A DNA stretch of 64,000 bases from Gymnopus androsaceus JB14 (lineage: Eukaryota > Basidiomycota > Agaricomycetes > Agaricales > Omphalotaceae): assembly GCA_009733575.1 (NCBI GenBank), contig ML769501.1:1-64000 (forward strand). Reading direction: 5' to 3'. A program made the translations under genes and the position numbers. The notes under the pieces are model-generated. The model worked only from the letters and a program-made list of their open reading frames with translations, searched no databases and was not told where the DNA came from. This document shows, in pieces, positions 34,301 to 44,655 of this stretch (its first letter is position 1; the number at the start of each line of letters is the position of its first letter).

Positions 34301-34604
34301 TAGTAATAGAAACAAGATATAAAAACTCACCGAAATGCCTAAAGTTTGTACTGAGGGTCCCAGAGCACTTCCCGAATAATCGACACGGCTTGCAAAAGGG
34401 GAATTGCGTGCGCAAAATTCTGAGAGAAAACGGTTCCATTTCATGTCAAGTGAGTCAAGGAAGATATTAGAAAACTTTGAGGTCGAGCTCACCACTTCTG
34501 GTAATCCTCCAAGCCCAGTCTTCGAGATTTTCACCACTTGTTGCCAGCACAGAAAATCACGCGATTTTGAAGACAGTTCAGACAAAAGAGAGAGTGGAAG
34601 GTAG
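31340..34604 (-). pseudogene. RecQ-like DEAH helicase, decayed
   Basis: Minus strand. From about 34070 come LLTADEIRQLS, IPDDWQIEIVKEVHEGKDS and Walker A AGTGYGKS (about 33935). Then follow LVICP, VYMSPEM, motif II VDEAHCIDEW (about 33590-33560), LACTAT (motif III), CHSEQGC, ATDAAGMGCSVPN (motif V) and a motif VI reading QQWGCSGCD (about 33000-32970). A Cys-containing region (CCHLCNPDL) is near 32530. Exons at 32424-31930 and 31890-31340 give a C-terminal tail with Gly-His-Arg repeats. In-frame TGA occurs at 34089-34087 and 33386-33384. One base is missing after LVICP near 33880. Both motif VI arginines are Cys. The N-terminal exon (34585-34241) is tentative. Active RecQ enzymes unwind DNA 3' to 5'; this copy should not. 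Confidence 0.7.
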
Positions 34605-34704
34605 TTTATTCTTGAGAGTAAGGTATTAAATAAATAATCCTCAGCCCGCTAAAGGATCGGAAGGGATAGCGATGTGCGACATGTCGTCGAAGATGTTCAA
34701 GATT

Positions 34705-35128
34705 TATGGCACTTTGTCACAAGCCCCTTCAGCAAAGGTTGTTTGTCCTGCACAAACATTTGTTTCGAACAAATACCGGAGCCGTAGGGGCTTGATCCGA
34801 ACCTATTCAATTGGTGCCAACCTGCCAGTGCCCCAATAAGCATAAATAAACAAGGTCGTCAGAAATTCTGGCTTCCCAATTTCAATGCAATGCACTGTAT
34901 GGAAGGAAGGAAAGATGCAACAAGCGCTTCCGGCATAAACTCAGCGTGACAGCAATCATTTGACCTTTCAGGGGTTGTCAGGCACCAACGGGGTTGCCAA
35001 AAAGAATTATCCCATTTGACTGAATAATCAAATTTTACTCAAATTTTCACTCACAAGTGATTTTTGACATGAAATTTTATAAATTAGCTAGTATTTCGTT
35101 TGAGTGGATTTTTTGCTCTTTCGGTGTG
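34705..35128 (-). mobile_element. Dispersed repeat, copy B
   Basis: Reverse-orientation partner of 7014-8361 without the nested palindrome. Shared blocks include GAGTGAAAATTTGAGT, AGGTTCGGA.CAAGCCCCT.CGGCTCCGG and GGGGCTTG.GACA.AGTGCC. It lies between the helicase remnant and the copia element. Confidence 0.65.
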
Positions 35129-35232
35129 TATTGATGGTTCTCAAGAGTCAATGACCGCTGACTCCTCCATGACCCCATCCGAATACTCATTTGCAGATAC
35201 ATTAAGCATTAACCAAATTCATTGATACTCGT

Positions 35233-35494
35233 TGTGAATTTCCTATAGACTTCGTGAGTACAACAAGGGCTATAGGTATCGTCAATAAGTATGTAGAAAT
35301 AGTAAATGGAGTCGCTTACCCTCAGTCAAGATGATGGAACTGAGGAAAGCAACGAATCGACAAACCAAGCCTTATATACTACAAAAATGGTCCATTGACA
35401 AATAGACAACCAAATAAGAACATAGAGCCAAATAAGGGAACTTCGTAATCAAATAAAAAACACACGATGCCACAATGCCTGTCAACATTTAACA
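35233..35494 (-). repeat. 3' LTR of the copia element
   Basis: 262 bp. On the minus strand it begins TGTTAAATG and ends GAAATTCACA. It differs from the 5' LTR mostly by CpG versus TpG/CpA exchanges. Confidence 0.85.
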
Positions 35495-36036
35495 CTCCCC
35501 CTGGAGTCGTGATACCACCAATCTAATCCCAGAGCAGTAACAATGCAACGGTGCTTCTCCTTTGGCAATGACTTCGTCATGATGTCAGCCAAGTTCTGAG
35601 ACAAAGCGACAGGATAGATGGACACCTGTCCTTCCTTGATGGCATCGTGGATGAAGAAGTATCGAATGTCGATATGCTTTGCCAAGTTGTGTCCCTTTGT
35701 CATTTTGGATAGCGCAATTGACCCCAAGTTATCAACAAGCGAATCCATCGGCCCTCCCATGTCCAGATCCACCTCTCGCATCCAGCTTGCCATCCAGATT
35801 GCCTGCTGCACACATTTCGCCAAAGCAATATATTCAGACTCCATTGAAGATAATGAAACCAAGCTTTGCTTCTTTGAGGCCCATGCAACCGGACAACTGT
35901 TCATTAGGAATATGTATCCAGAAGTTGAACGTTGCGTCGCTGTACACCCAGCCCAGTCTGCATCCGAATAACCCACAGTCGAGACCTTCTTATCAGTGAC
36001 TGGTTTGTATTTCACACCGTAGTGAAGCGTCATCAT
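35482..36036 (-). pseudogene. Copia RNase H domain
   Basis: In the same frame as the RT part upstream but separated from it by TGA at 36177-36175. It shows the copia RNase H motifs GYSDADWAG (first Asp), SSMESEY (Glu) and DNLGSIAL (third Asp). It reads to the end of the element, overlapping the LTR by a few bases. Confidence 0.85.
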
Positions 36037-36174
36037 GATATATTGGCAAAGTTTGATTAGAAGATCCCAGTCCTCGGGAAAAGGTGCATTCTGAACAGTC
36101 GCTAATGTTGAACACCCATAGCTAATGTCTAGCCTTGTGCAACCACTCCCCCATTGGCAACAACCCAGGAGCCC

Positions 36175-37518
36175 TCAGTATGGTTTGTTGCTCATGAAGG
36201 CTTCATCTTCCTTCGAGCGGCTACCCCGAGCAGGGATAGAGAAACCAGGAGGTAAAGGTGTGTAGAGCGGTTGGAGATCATCAAGAATTCCGGAGTACTT
36301 GAATACCTTCAGGAAAAATGGAGCTTGGGTGACACCAATCAAACCATCAGGCAAGTAGTTGATTGTTAGACCTAGAAGAATGTTCTTATCTTTGACATCC
36401 TTCAGGTCCCAAATTCTGAAGCCACGGATAGCGTCCTCAGCTTCCTTGCTGTCGGTCGATACTGCAAAAATGTTGTTGGTATGAACAGAAGCAATGGTTC
36501 TGCGACCAGTGGTAGGGTCAAATCGCGAACGAATGCAAGGATCGGCACATGATGACTTGAAACCCAGTTTCTTGAATTGATGTTCCAGCTCGTTGTACCA
36601 GATGTGGCCCGCTTGTACCATGCCGTACAAAGGTCTTTGCATCAGGCAGACTTTCGACTCCTCCCCCGCCTGAGCAAAACCTGTTGGCTGTTGCATGTAC
36701 ACCAGAGGTTCCTTCAGTAAAGAACCGTTCAAGTACGCCAGCAAAAAATCCCACTGACTCGTTTCTAGCCCCAAACCAACCCCCACTGCCATCAGCATTC
36801 GAACCGACTCCATACGCGCCACCATCAACCAACTCTTGTCATAGTCCACACCGGCAATCTGCATGTCACCTCTTGCAACATACCTCACTTTAGTTTTCAA
36901 CACCTTCCCTTCTCTGTCAACCTTCAAGTCATAAACCCACATCCCTTCCAGTATACGCTCGCTGCTCGGAGCATCCACCAGGGTCCAGATGTTCCGTTCT
37001 CTCAAACCGTTGATCTCTGCTTCCATGGCAGGCAACCATCTATCTGGATCAAGCATGGCCTCCCTATAGGACAAAGGAATTACGATATCCCCTCCTCCCT
37101 TCACAGCGCTCGCTAATGCAAGAACGCATTCCTCCTTCTCCCTCGACCTCCGTTCCTCCTCCAAAATGTTTACAGCCAAGACCGCAATATTAGCCCACTC
37201 AAGCTCGTCGGCTTTCACATTCTCCTCCTTGTTCATGTATTCCATTGACTGAAGAAGTGCAGGAGAAGGGTTAGAAACCCTTCCAGATCGTCGTGGTGTG
37301 GGCTCAGGACTGTTTGATGCTGGACGTGAATCTGGAGTCTGTGGTCGAGCTCCAGCTGGTTCATCAGCGACGGGCTCATTAACGGTGTTATCAAGAAGAC
37401 CCTCGTCCCCCGCATCATCAATGACACTTTGCTGAGTCCATCTCGGTGTTCCTTCCTCAAACACCACGTCTCACACCAGGTATACACTTTTCCTTTCCAG
37501 ATCGTATACACGGTAACC
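36175..37518 (-). pseudogene. Copia reverse transcriptase domain with substituted catalytic site
   Basis: Includes WLPAMEAEINGL, WVYDLKVDREGKV, QWDFLLAYLNGSL (first catalytic Asp region) and RPLYGM. The usual VDD box reads TNN (SVHTNNIFAV, about 36483-36465), so both metal-binding Asp are Asn. In-frame TGA codons at 37521-37519, about 37473-37471 and 36177-36175 cut the polyprotein. Without the Asp pair the polymerase cannot work. Confidence 0.85.
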
Positions 37519-38280
37519 TCAAGCACCGAGATACCCAACCATGTATCTGCACCAAGCCAGGCGCCCCAACTTCCCTTCCTTTCGGTCTAAATCCTTCACC
37601 CATACTTTCGAACCCCACTTTCGAAGGTGTGACATGTCTAATACTCCGCAACTCCTCCATTTCTGCCAAGGAACCTTTCCGGGGTGACGCATAGTCGGAA
37701 TAAACCCTTGGATGTAACACTGAGCAGTGGCAGCTTCCGCCCAAAATCTTTTATTGAGTTCGGAGTCTTCCAACATAGCACGAGTGCCTTCAATAATCAT
37801 CCTGTTTGCACGTTCTACCTGTCCATTTGCCGCAGAAGAATCCTTTGGGACATGTTCAATCACGATCCCCTTCTCGCTACAGAAATCTTCAAACCATCTG
37901 TTATCAAATTCCTTGCCAAGGTCAATGCGAAATACACGAACTTTCCAGTTTGTCTGCGTCTCTGCCATCGCAACAAAGATTTTAACAAGAGACAAAATCT
38001 TTGCAGCGTCTTTTGTCGCAGAAAGATATGGGAATGGGATGCCAGTACCATCATTGCATGCCAGCATCATATAAAATGCACCACCGAGACTAGCAGTTTG
38101 TGATCTCCCCCACAGGTCAAGGCTGACATGATCCAGTGGTTCAGACGATGGAACAACCACAGCATCAAACGGTCTCCTATTTGCCTTGGTAAGCAAACAT
38201 ACTTCGCATTTTCCACACACCATCAAGTCCAAGATATCCAATCCCCCAACTAACTCCTTCTTTGCCATCATACGAACAGT
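37519..38280 (-). pseudogene. Copia integrase domain
   Basis: RMMAKKELVGGL then CGKCEVCLLTKANR, SLDLWGRSQ (first Asp), VFRIDLGKEFDNRWF (RSDNG-like, second Asp) and NGQVERANRMI (catalytic Glu). The C-terminal part runs into TGA at 37521-37519. The 5' end of this frame is cut by the nested TIR element. A DDE integrase inserts cDNA in the nucleus. Confidence 0.85.
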
Positions 38281-38779
38281 GTTAATGCAGCTGGTATTGT
38301 AATAATAATGCATTAAACCCTGATAAGTTATCGGGAGCATATTTAATTATTATGGATAACTTATCTACCCTGCCAAATATTGAGCCTCAGGTCTATTAAT
38401 TAACCCCGATAACTTATCTTAGAGGTCATATGATCAAAACTTGAAATGCCTATAGTGGCTGAAGGAGGGCCCGTGGGAAAAAACTGACACCCCCCCTTGG
38501 ACTTATCAGACCACCCTCTATCCAACCCTAACCCTACCCTGTGCCCTAGCCCTACTTTACCTAACCCTAATCCTAACCCTACATAGGTCATTTAACAGTG
38601 GGGGCAAGCCCCCACACCCCCATATCATCCTTAACCCCTCACCCTAACCCCCCTAACCCCTAACCTATGCTAACCTATTGTTTGGCAATGTTTTGATCAG
38701 TTCTCTATAATAATTAAATATGTCTCCAATAACTTATCAGGAGTTAATAGATTATGCTTACTGCTACAGGTGGTTAATG
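38281..38779. mobile_element. 485-bp TIR element nested in copia, 7-bp target duplication
   Basis: The element occupies 38288-38772. It is flanked by GTTAATG at 38281-38287 and 38773-38779. The terminal inverted repeats, about 55 bp and ungapped at the outer 29 positions, start CAGCTGG / CACCTGT and share CCTGATAAGTTAT and CATATTTAATTATTAT. The interior (38520-38670) is a degenerate CCCTAA-like tract. Removing the insertion conceptually leaves an uninterrupted HADIN/TVRMM junction in copia. There is no transposase, so it is a non-autonomous DNA transposon. Confidence 0.85.
38522..38672 (-). repeat. Interstitial telomere-like tract
   Basis: Degenerate repeats of CCCTAA, with variants CCCTAC, CCCTAG and CCCCTAA, on the plus strand and separated by unrelated bases. 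The fungal telomere unit is TTAGGG. Being inside a TIR element, it moved with that element and is not a chromosome end. Confidence 0.7.
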
Positions 38780-40371
38780 TCGGCATGCCCGAATCGCAAA
38801 TGCCACATTTCGAGTGAGCATGGCACATTCAAAGACCTCGACTTTACGCTGATGGCTGCAACAGGTTCTAAACTTTCAAGAACCTCCACTTCGTATAAAC
38901 GATGCCGAGCTTTTTCAAAAGCCAATTGTCCATCAACCACAACCTTCCCAAACTTGTCTTTCACGGTTAAGACCCTGCTCCCCCATGTCCCTCGGTATCC
39001 CAAAATGTCCATTGCCGGTAACGACAAGAGATTCATTGAGAAGGACAGCGTATGTGAAGCAGGAAAATGAACCTTGTTTACCACACCCTCCGAGGTTCGT
39101 ACATGAAGCTCTATGATTCCCCAACCCTCAATTATGAATTGACTGCCATCTCCCTCAGTAGCCATACGACCAACGACACGGACAGGCGCGTATTCAATGA
39201 ACAAATGTTTATCCCGAATACACCACTCAGAAGCAGCGCTATTGATGTAGGTAGGAACACAATCATCTGATTGCAAGGGAGACGAGGATGGAGACAAGGA
39301 TGATAACGTAGACATTAAGACAGTAGGTAGTGAATAATACGACAAATCATGATTTACCACGGCAAGGCCTTCCCTCCTATGTCTAGAAGGGCATGGGTCA
39401 GCCACCGCAACATGATCTGAAGTAGTAGATGCACCACCGCATCCGAAATCAAAAGTCACAGCTGCAACGATCTGCTCGACAGAGGAAGTTCCGCTGGAGG
39501 TCGCGGCAGCAGCTGGCTCTGCTGCATCGGGATTCCGTTTCCACCAAGCAGGAGCACAGTGTTCAGCACCACCACCGGGCAACCAACACTGCTTGTGACT
39601 GTGGCCTGAATGCTTGCAGTTATTGCAGATGAAAGGTTTCCTCCTGTATGTAGTATTTGTAACGGTGGCAAGAGCAGATGAACCGTCGGACTTGAAACCT
39701 GAAGCAAGTCGAAGTTGGACATCATATTCTTCGAGAAAATGTTTGATCTCAGTGTACGAGCATGAACCGTGATTCTGGATGATCCAAAGATGGGATGGGA
39801 TAGGCAAAGAACTGAGGAAGTAGCCACGGAGTTTGTCATTGGTAATGGTGCATCCAGCATCCGAAGCATCTTGACGAAGAGCCTCAAGCACACCAAAGTG
39901 TTTCTCGAAAGCCGTTCCCTCAATGTACTTGAGCTGACGGAGACATTCCGTAGCAAGGGTACGGTTTGCAGCACTTTGCTTGTCGTACTTGGTCGACAAC
40001 TTGACCCACATTTGGTTTGCAGTAAGCTCAGCACCCAAGTTGATTGAGCGAGGATTGCGGATGTTCTGGTACAATATTCCAGCGAGACGACCGTCACGAA
40101 GTTCCCATTCCTGCTCAGAGGGATTGGGCGAGTTGACTGGAGTGGAGACCGGAATGAGAGCAGCTTGAGCGGTACCAGCAGCGAGAACGGCGGGAGCAGC
40201 ATTTTGTGCAGGACAGATGATGGTTCCGAGGAGGTATCCAGTCATTCCATAAGAGCGAGCAACGCTCTTGATGTGATCATGAAAAGCGGCCCAATTTGAA
40301 GCGCCTTTCAGCTGCTTCTCCTCGGGGAAGGAGATAAGAGACGGTAGTTGAGTAGATGGCGTGGAGCTCAT
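38780..40371 (-). pseudogene. Copia gag and protease
   Basis: The likely start is the ATG at about 40371 (MSSTPSTQLPSLISFPEEK). A longer frame begins at 40428. The capsid-like part contains WELRDGRLAGILYQNI and LRGYFLSSLPIPSHLW. The zinc knuckle is CNNCKHSGHSHKQC (CX2CX4HX4C) at about 39630-39590. The protease region reads YINSAASEWCIRD (about 39250-39215), where the usual catalytic DSGA is NSAA, so the Asp is lost. The frame ends in WHLRFGHADIN at the nested element. Confidence 0.85.
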
Positions 40372-40458
40372 GATTAAGATTTTGACAACAGCGAGGCAGT
40401 GAAGGTAATCCAAAAGTCTATTCGGCAAGATGAAGAACAGCTATTCTGACTGCGAATC

Positions 40459-40783
40459 TGTGAATTTCCTATAGACTTTGTGAGTACAACGAGGGCCTCA
40501 GTCAAGATGATGATGGAACTTGTTATATTACCTATAGACTTCGTGAGTACAACGAGGGCTATAGGTATTGTCAATAAGTATGTAGAAATAGTAAATGGAG
40601 TCGCTTACCCTCAGTCAAGATGATGGAACTGAGGAAAGCAACGAATCGACGAACCGAGCCTTATATACTATGAAAATGGTCTGTCGACAAATAGACAACC
40701 AAATAAGAACATAGAGCCAACTAAGGAAACTTCGTAATCAAATAACAAACACACAACGCCACAACGCCCGTCAACATTTAACA
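40459..40783 (-). repeat. 5' LTR of the copia element, with internal partial duplication
   Basis: 40521-40783 matches the 3' LTR end to end. An extra piece, 40459-40520, repeats the terminal part again (ending GAAATTCACA like the 3' LTR), so the LTR was lengthened by about 60-70 bp. Confidence 0.75.
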
Positions 40784-42602
40784 CTCGTAACCTCTTTGAT
40801 AATCCGACCTCCTTATGATATCTAACGCTGCTCATGAGGCATTCAGATCTCCTTGATATGGAGGTCAAATCAAATCAACTACATATGTATTGCAACTTAT
40901 GAACAACACACCATGCCCCTCATTCCATCTGTCATCACTCCAGCTCAGATTTTAAGTTCTAAATTGCAATGTCCATCCAAATCTATCCGAGGTAATAGAT
41001 CAATGAATAGGTCAAGCTGTGTTGTATAGACTTTGGAACTCCCGCTGAGTCCAGGTGCTAAGTATAAGTGGATCATTCTTCTTGGCTGTCAAGTGATGCC
41101 CCCAACATCAGCAAAACCTGGGTGATCCCATAGCAAGGTCCCCCTTTGTAGAGAACTACAGAACTGTAGAGTGCTATGGGTTGCTATGGATTGCTATACA
41201 TCAGCAGAACCTGTATGTTGCTGGAGCAGTTCAGAGCATTGAATTGATGCTTTGGAGTGCTCTGGAGTGCTCTGACTGCTCTGGCCGCTCTGAAGCTGTA
41301 GGTGCTGATGGAATTGATTGCCAGCTGTCACAGAATGTTGGGCAAGTAATGTAAAAGGAAGGCGTTGCAACATGTTACAACACCTTCCTTTTATATCATA
41401 TAACTGACAACTGGCAATATATATGTGGGAAACTGCCAGAATGTTGTATAAAAGGCGCTGCTGTTCAACTCCAAGTTGAACGTTGAACTTGTACTTTTTT
41501 TCTTACTTCCTTCCAGTGTCACAACTTGGTCCATATATATTTCCTCTCTTGGTAAGTTCTTATCTATTTTCAGCATCAATTGACTAATATTCAGTAATGT
41601 CTAAAGGTTGTGGAGGCAGAAGCAGACTTAGAGAGTGAGAGATGGGGGAAACAGAAATTGGGACATTTTGACTAGCCACTTAGTAGTAGTAGAGTAGTAC
41701 TTATGTTGACGGCGCGTGCGCTCATACAATAAATGATGCATATGAACTTGCTATTATTATTGCCTGGTTACCATGTGAAATTTCTCAATTAAAATTAAAT
41801 GGGGCTCAAAAGTTTGCTGTGTCGAATGATGGGTGGTCTCCAGAGAGCGCCAGAGCACTCCAGAGCACTCTGGAGAACATAAAAGTTTTGCTGATACGCT
41901 CTTCTTTTGCCTGACTGAGAGCACTCTAGAGCACTCTAGAGCTACTATCCTTGCTCTGGCTGCTCCAGAAGCTCTGGGAGCTCTGGAGAGCTCTGGAGCA
42001 CTCTGGAGTACATACAGGTTTTGCTGATGTAGGTGCTATAGCATTCACACAGGTTTTGCTAATGAATGGGTCAGAGCCCAATGAGGAAAACGGATCTTTG
42101 CTTCATTCTATGATACTTTCTCATCTTCCCTTCTGACAATGAACTCCGGCTTACTTAGTGTTCCTCGGGAGCAGCCTCAAGATGATGGAGTTTTGCAAAG
42201 CCAACTACCGCGATCAGACGGCCATTATGTTTCGAGTGCGTGTTGTTGAGCCGACGATGCGCCAGAATTGGGGTCATCCTCAGAGATGGACTGGAGTTTG
42301 AGGAACGGTTCGAGCAAGGTTCGAGCTTAGAAAATTTCTTGCGGTTGGTATGGTTCTGCTTGAGTGCGATTGCTGTGGAACGTGAATGCAAGTATTGTAG
42401 GATAATCCTGTACATAATTCTATAATCAGAACTTTGTACTACAATCAAAGGGTATATTAGACGCTCTGTGTAGGCGCTTGTATTGTGCTTACTGTTCCCG
42501 ACCATCATCAACCCGTAAAATGCTTGCTTTTCCTTCATGAGTGCCATGAACTACTATTACTCTTCACTCTCGTCTTCTTCCACGGCTCGTTGGAAACAAC
42601 TA
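40784..42602. other. Intergenic stretch with CTCTGGAG-rich repeats
   Basis: No gene is supported. Two blocks, about 41215-41300 and 41840-42015, consist of imperfect copies of GAGCACTCTGGAG-type 8-14-mers, and both sit next to CAGCAAAACCTG/CAGGTTTTGCTGATG strings. They may be arms of one decayed inverted element. Confidence 0.45.
41840..42015. repeat. CTCTGGAGAGC short tandem repeats
   Basis: Overlapping imperfect copies of the self-complementary core CTCTGGAG / CTCTAGAG. A related block in the other phase lies at 41215-41300. Confidence 0.65.
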
Positions 42603-44401
42603 ATGCTCTCCAAAAAGATCACATTTGCGACCATATTCCTGGTTCGTGGCTCTAATTATTTATTTGTTGCATAGTCATTTATTATCACCAGCTTTTCTCC
42701 GTCTTTCTTTTGTCCGAGATTTTCCTGGAACGCGGAATTAGCTCCCGAATAATATCTCAATTTCAACCCGCGCCCAAGAAGGAGACGCTTTCCTGCACCA
42801 ATCCTTTCGAATTCGATCACCAGGGACCACGGCCTTCCTATTCTCGTAAAGCCAATGCTACATTTTTGACGCTAGCTAGGAACAGTGATTTGGAGGGCGT
42901 GATACATAGTATGAAGCAGGTTGAAGGCAGGTTCAATAAGGACAGGCATTATCCATGGACATTCCTTAATGACCAGCCTTTCACGGAGGAATTTATTGCG
43001 TGTGTATTGCCTTGTAATTTTCGTCTACTTCACGCTAATTTTATTTGTGTCATAGCTGTACTTCCGCCGCCACATCTTCGAAAACGTATTATGGACAAAT
43101 TCCGCGCGAGCAATGGGTGCAGCCAGACTCCATAGATGAAGAGAAAGCTACGAGAGCGAGGAAGGCATTATCCAAAATAAGAGGGGTCTTTTATGCTGGT
43201 ATGTTGCTCGTGCAGTAAATATTTTCGCTACTGACTGGATACATGAAGACAGTGTATCGTTGCGTGCAACCTAATTCCTATACATCGCTTGACGCTTACA
43301 TCCAATCCATAAGATATCGCAACATGTGTCGCTTCTACTCTGGTTTCTTCTACAAGCAAGAGCTGCTTCAAAACTTCAAGTATTACTGGCGCGTCGAGTA
43401 GCTTATTGATTTCCTTTTGACTCGCTTGATTTTGAATCGAACTTACAGACCAGACATCAACTATCGATGTGAAATCGAATACGACCCGTTCTTGTACATG
43501 GAGGACAATAACAAGGCATATGGTATATATTTTCTTTTCATTTACCGACACCATGACGACCGAGCTTTTACTCCTTCATTCAGGTTTTACTATTTCCGTC
43601 CCAGAACAAAAAGAGACTACACCCACGTTATGGGAGACCTCCATGGGTACGTAGTTGTTCTTTCTGTTCCCTTCACCCTTCTCCAACGTTTTACAGAATT
43701 CTTCAACGAGAATCCGCAATACCTAGACCCTAACAACGCTATGCGCTTTGCATCCAAGGACGGAGGGAAGACCTGGACGCAATGTACTTGTACGTCCGAA
43801 GCATTTCCTATTTGACCGATTGACTATATCTTACATTCAGACTGGACCAACTTTGAGATTGGAGACCTCGACTTTTTCCGTGGATCGGAGGGTTATAACA
43901 AGTACTTTGAGCACCTCGACGCTGCCGGGGGATTCTACTACGAGGTATCCTCATCGTTACATCCATAGCCCGGGTTGGCTAATGTAATCCTACCTTCCTC
44001 AACAGCGATGGGGAGATGCTCCAATGCATGGGATCGCAGTATCGTTACTCCTCGGCCGCGACCGAATTCATCATTTTGATGACTTTGCGTACGAGCATAC
44101 TGGTTGGGAGCAGTGTCCTGATCCATCAACGCCAGCTTATGAGCGCGGGAGGTGTAGTTGTGATTATGAAAACTCGATGGCTGTGAAGTGGAAGAGGTGA
44201 GCTTCTTCCACGAGTATGTACTACTACGCGAATATGGAATGCTAACTTGGATTTGCTGCTTGTAGATATTCCTGTCAGGTCGATTTCGATGCGGCTTTGG
44301 CTGCTAGATGCTGGATGAAGGACGGAATCGAGATGTTGTATAGTGTTTTATTGTATACTAACCTAAATCTACATATTGCTACATACATGGTGGATAAATA
44401 A
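42603..44401 (+). CDS. Glycosyltransferase family 15 alpha-1,2-mannosyltransferase (KRE2/MNT1/KTR type)
   Basis: ATG 42603 gives a short cytoplasmic part and, across an intron, a hydrophobic signal anchor (FATIFLLFSVFLL), as expected for a type II Golgi protein. About eight exons follow: ANATFLTLARNSDLEGVIHSM, NKDRHYPWTFLNDQPF, YRNMCRFYSGFFY, YYWRVEPDINYRCEIEYDPFLYMEDNNKAYG, ENPQYLDPNNAM, NWTNFEIGDLDFFRG with YFEHLDAAGGFYYERWGDAPMH, HHFDDFAYEH and RCSCDYENS. The YDPF and FYYERWGDAP motifs are diagnostic of GT15. It transfers mannose from GDP-mannose to N- and O-linked glycans of cell-wall proteins. Stop at 44399-44401. The length of about 390 residues fits the family. Confidence 0.85.
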
Positions 44402-44655
44402 TAACTTTCACTTTTTGCTTGCATACCTCAAGCTTCAAGCACGGCTTCCGTTCAAGATGGAGACGAAGCTGGTACGCTTGTTGTTCATTCTCCTACTATG
44501 ACTTTCCACGTAGAGGTTTTCGTGGTCAGGCCGCCCCGACTAGACAGAACTAAGGACTGCTTGGAACACGCAATGACCCCTTGTTGTACAGTACCTATAC
44601 GGTAATTATAACCAAGCTTTTTTTGACTCCTTTCACTTCTTTTTTCCGATCTTCA

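Larger units (their letters stand above)
35233..40783 (-). mobile_element. Ty1/copia LTR retrotransposon, complete but inactive
   Basis: A 5.55-kb element on the minus strand flanked by the perfect 5-bp duplication CTCGT (35228-35232 and 40784-40788). Order in the sense direction is 5' LTR, gag with zinc knuckle, protease, integrase, reverse transcriptase, RNase H, 3' LTR, which is the copia order. It carries a nested TIR element at 38288-38772, several in-frame TGA codons and altered catalytic residues in protease and RT. Confidence 0.9.

Noticed and set aside
36518..36893. Open frames antisense or shifted within the RT region
   Set aside because: Shadows of the copia polyprotein frame.
38522..38672. 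A true telomere or chromosome end
   Set aside because: The CCCTAA-like tract is degenerate and lies between TIRs with a target-site duplication inside a retrotransposon.
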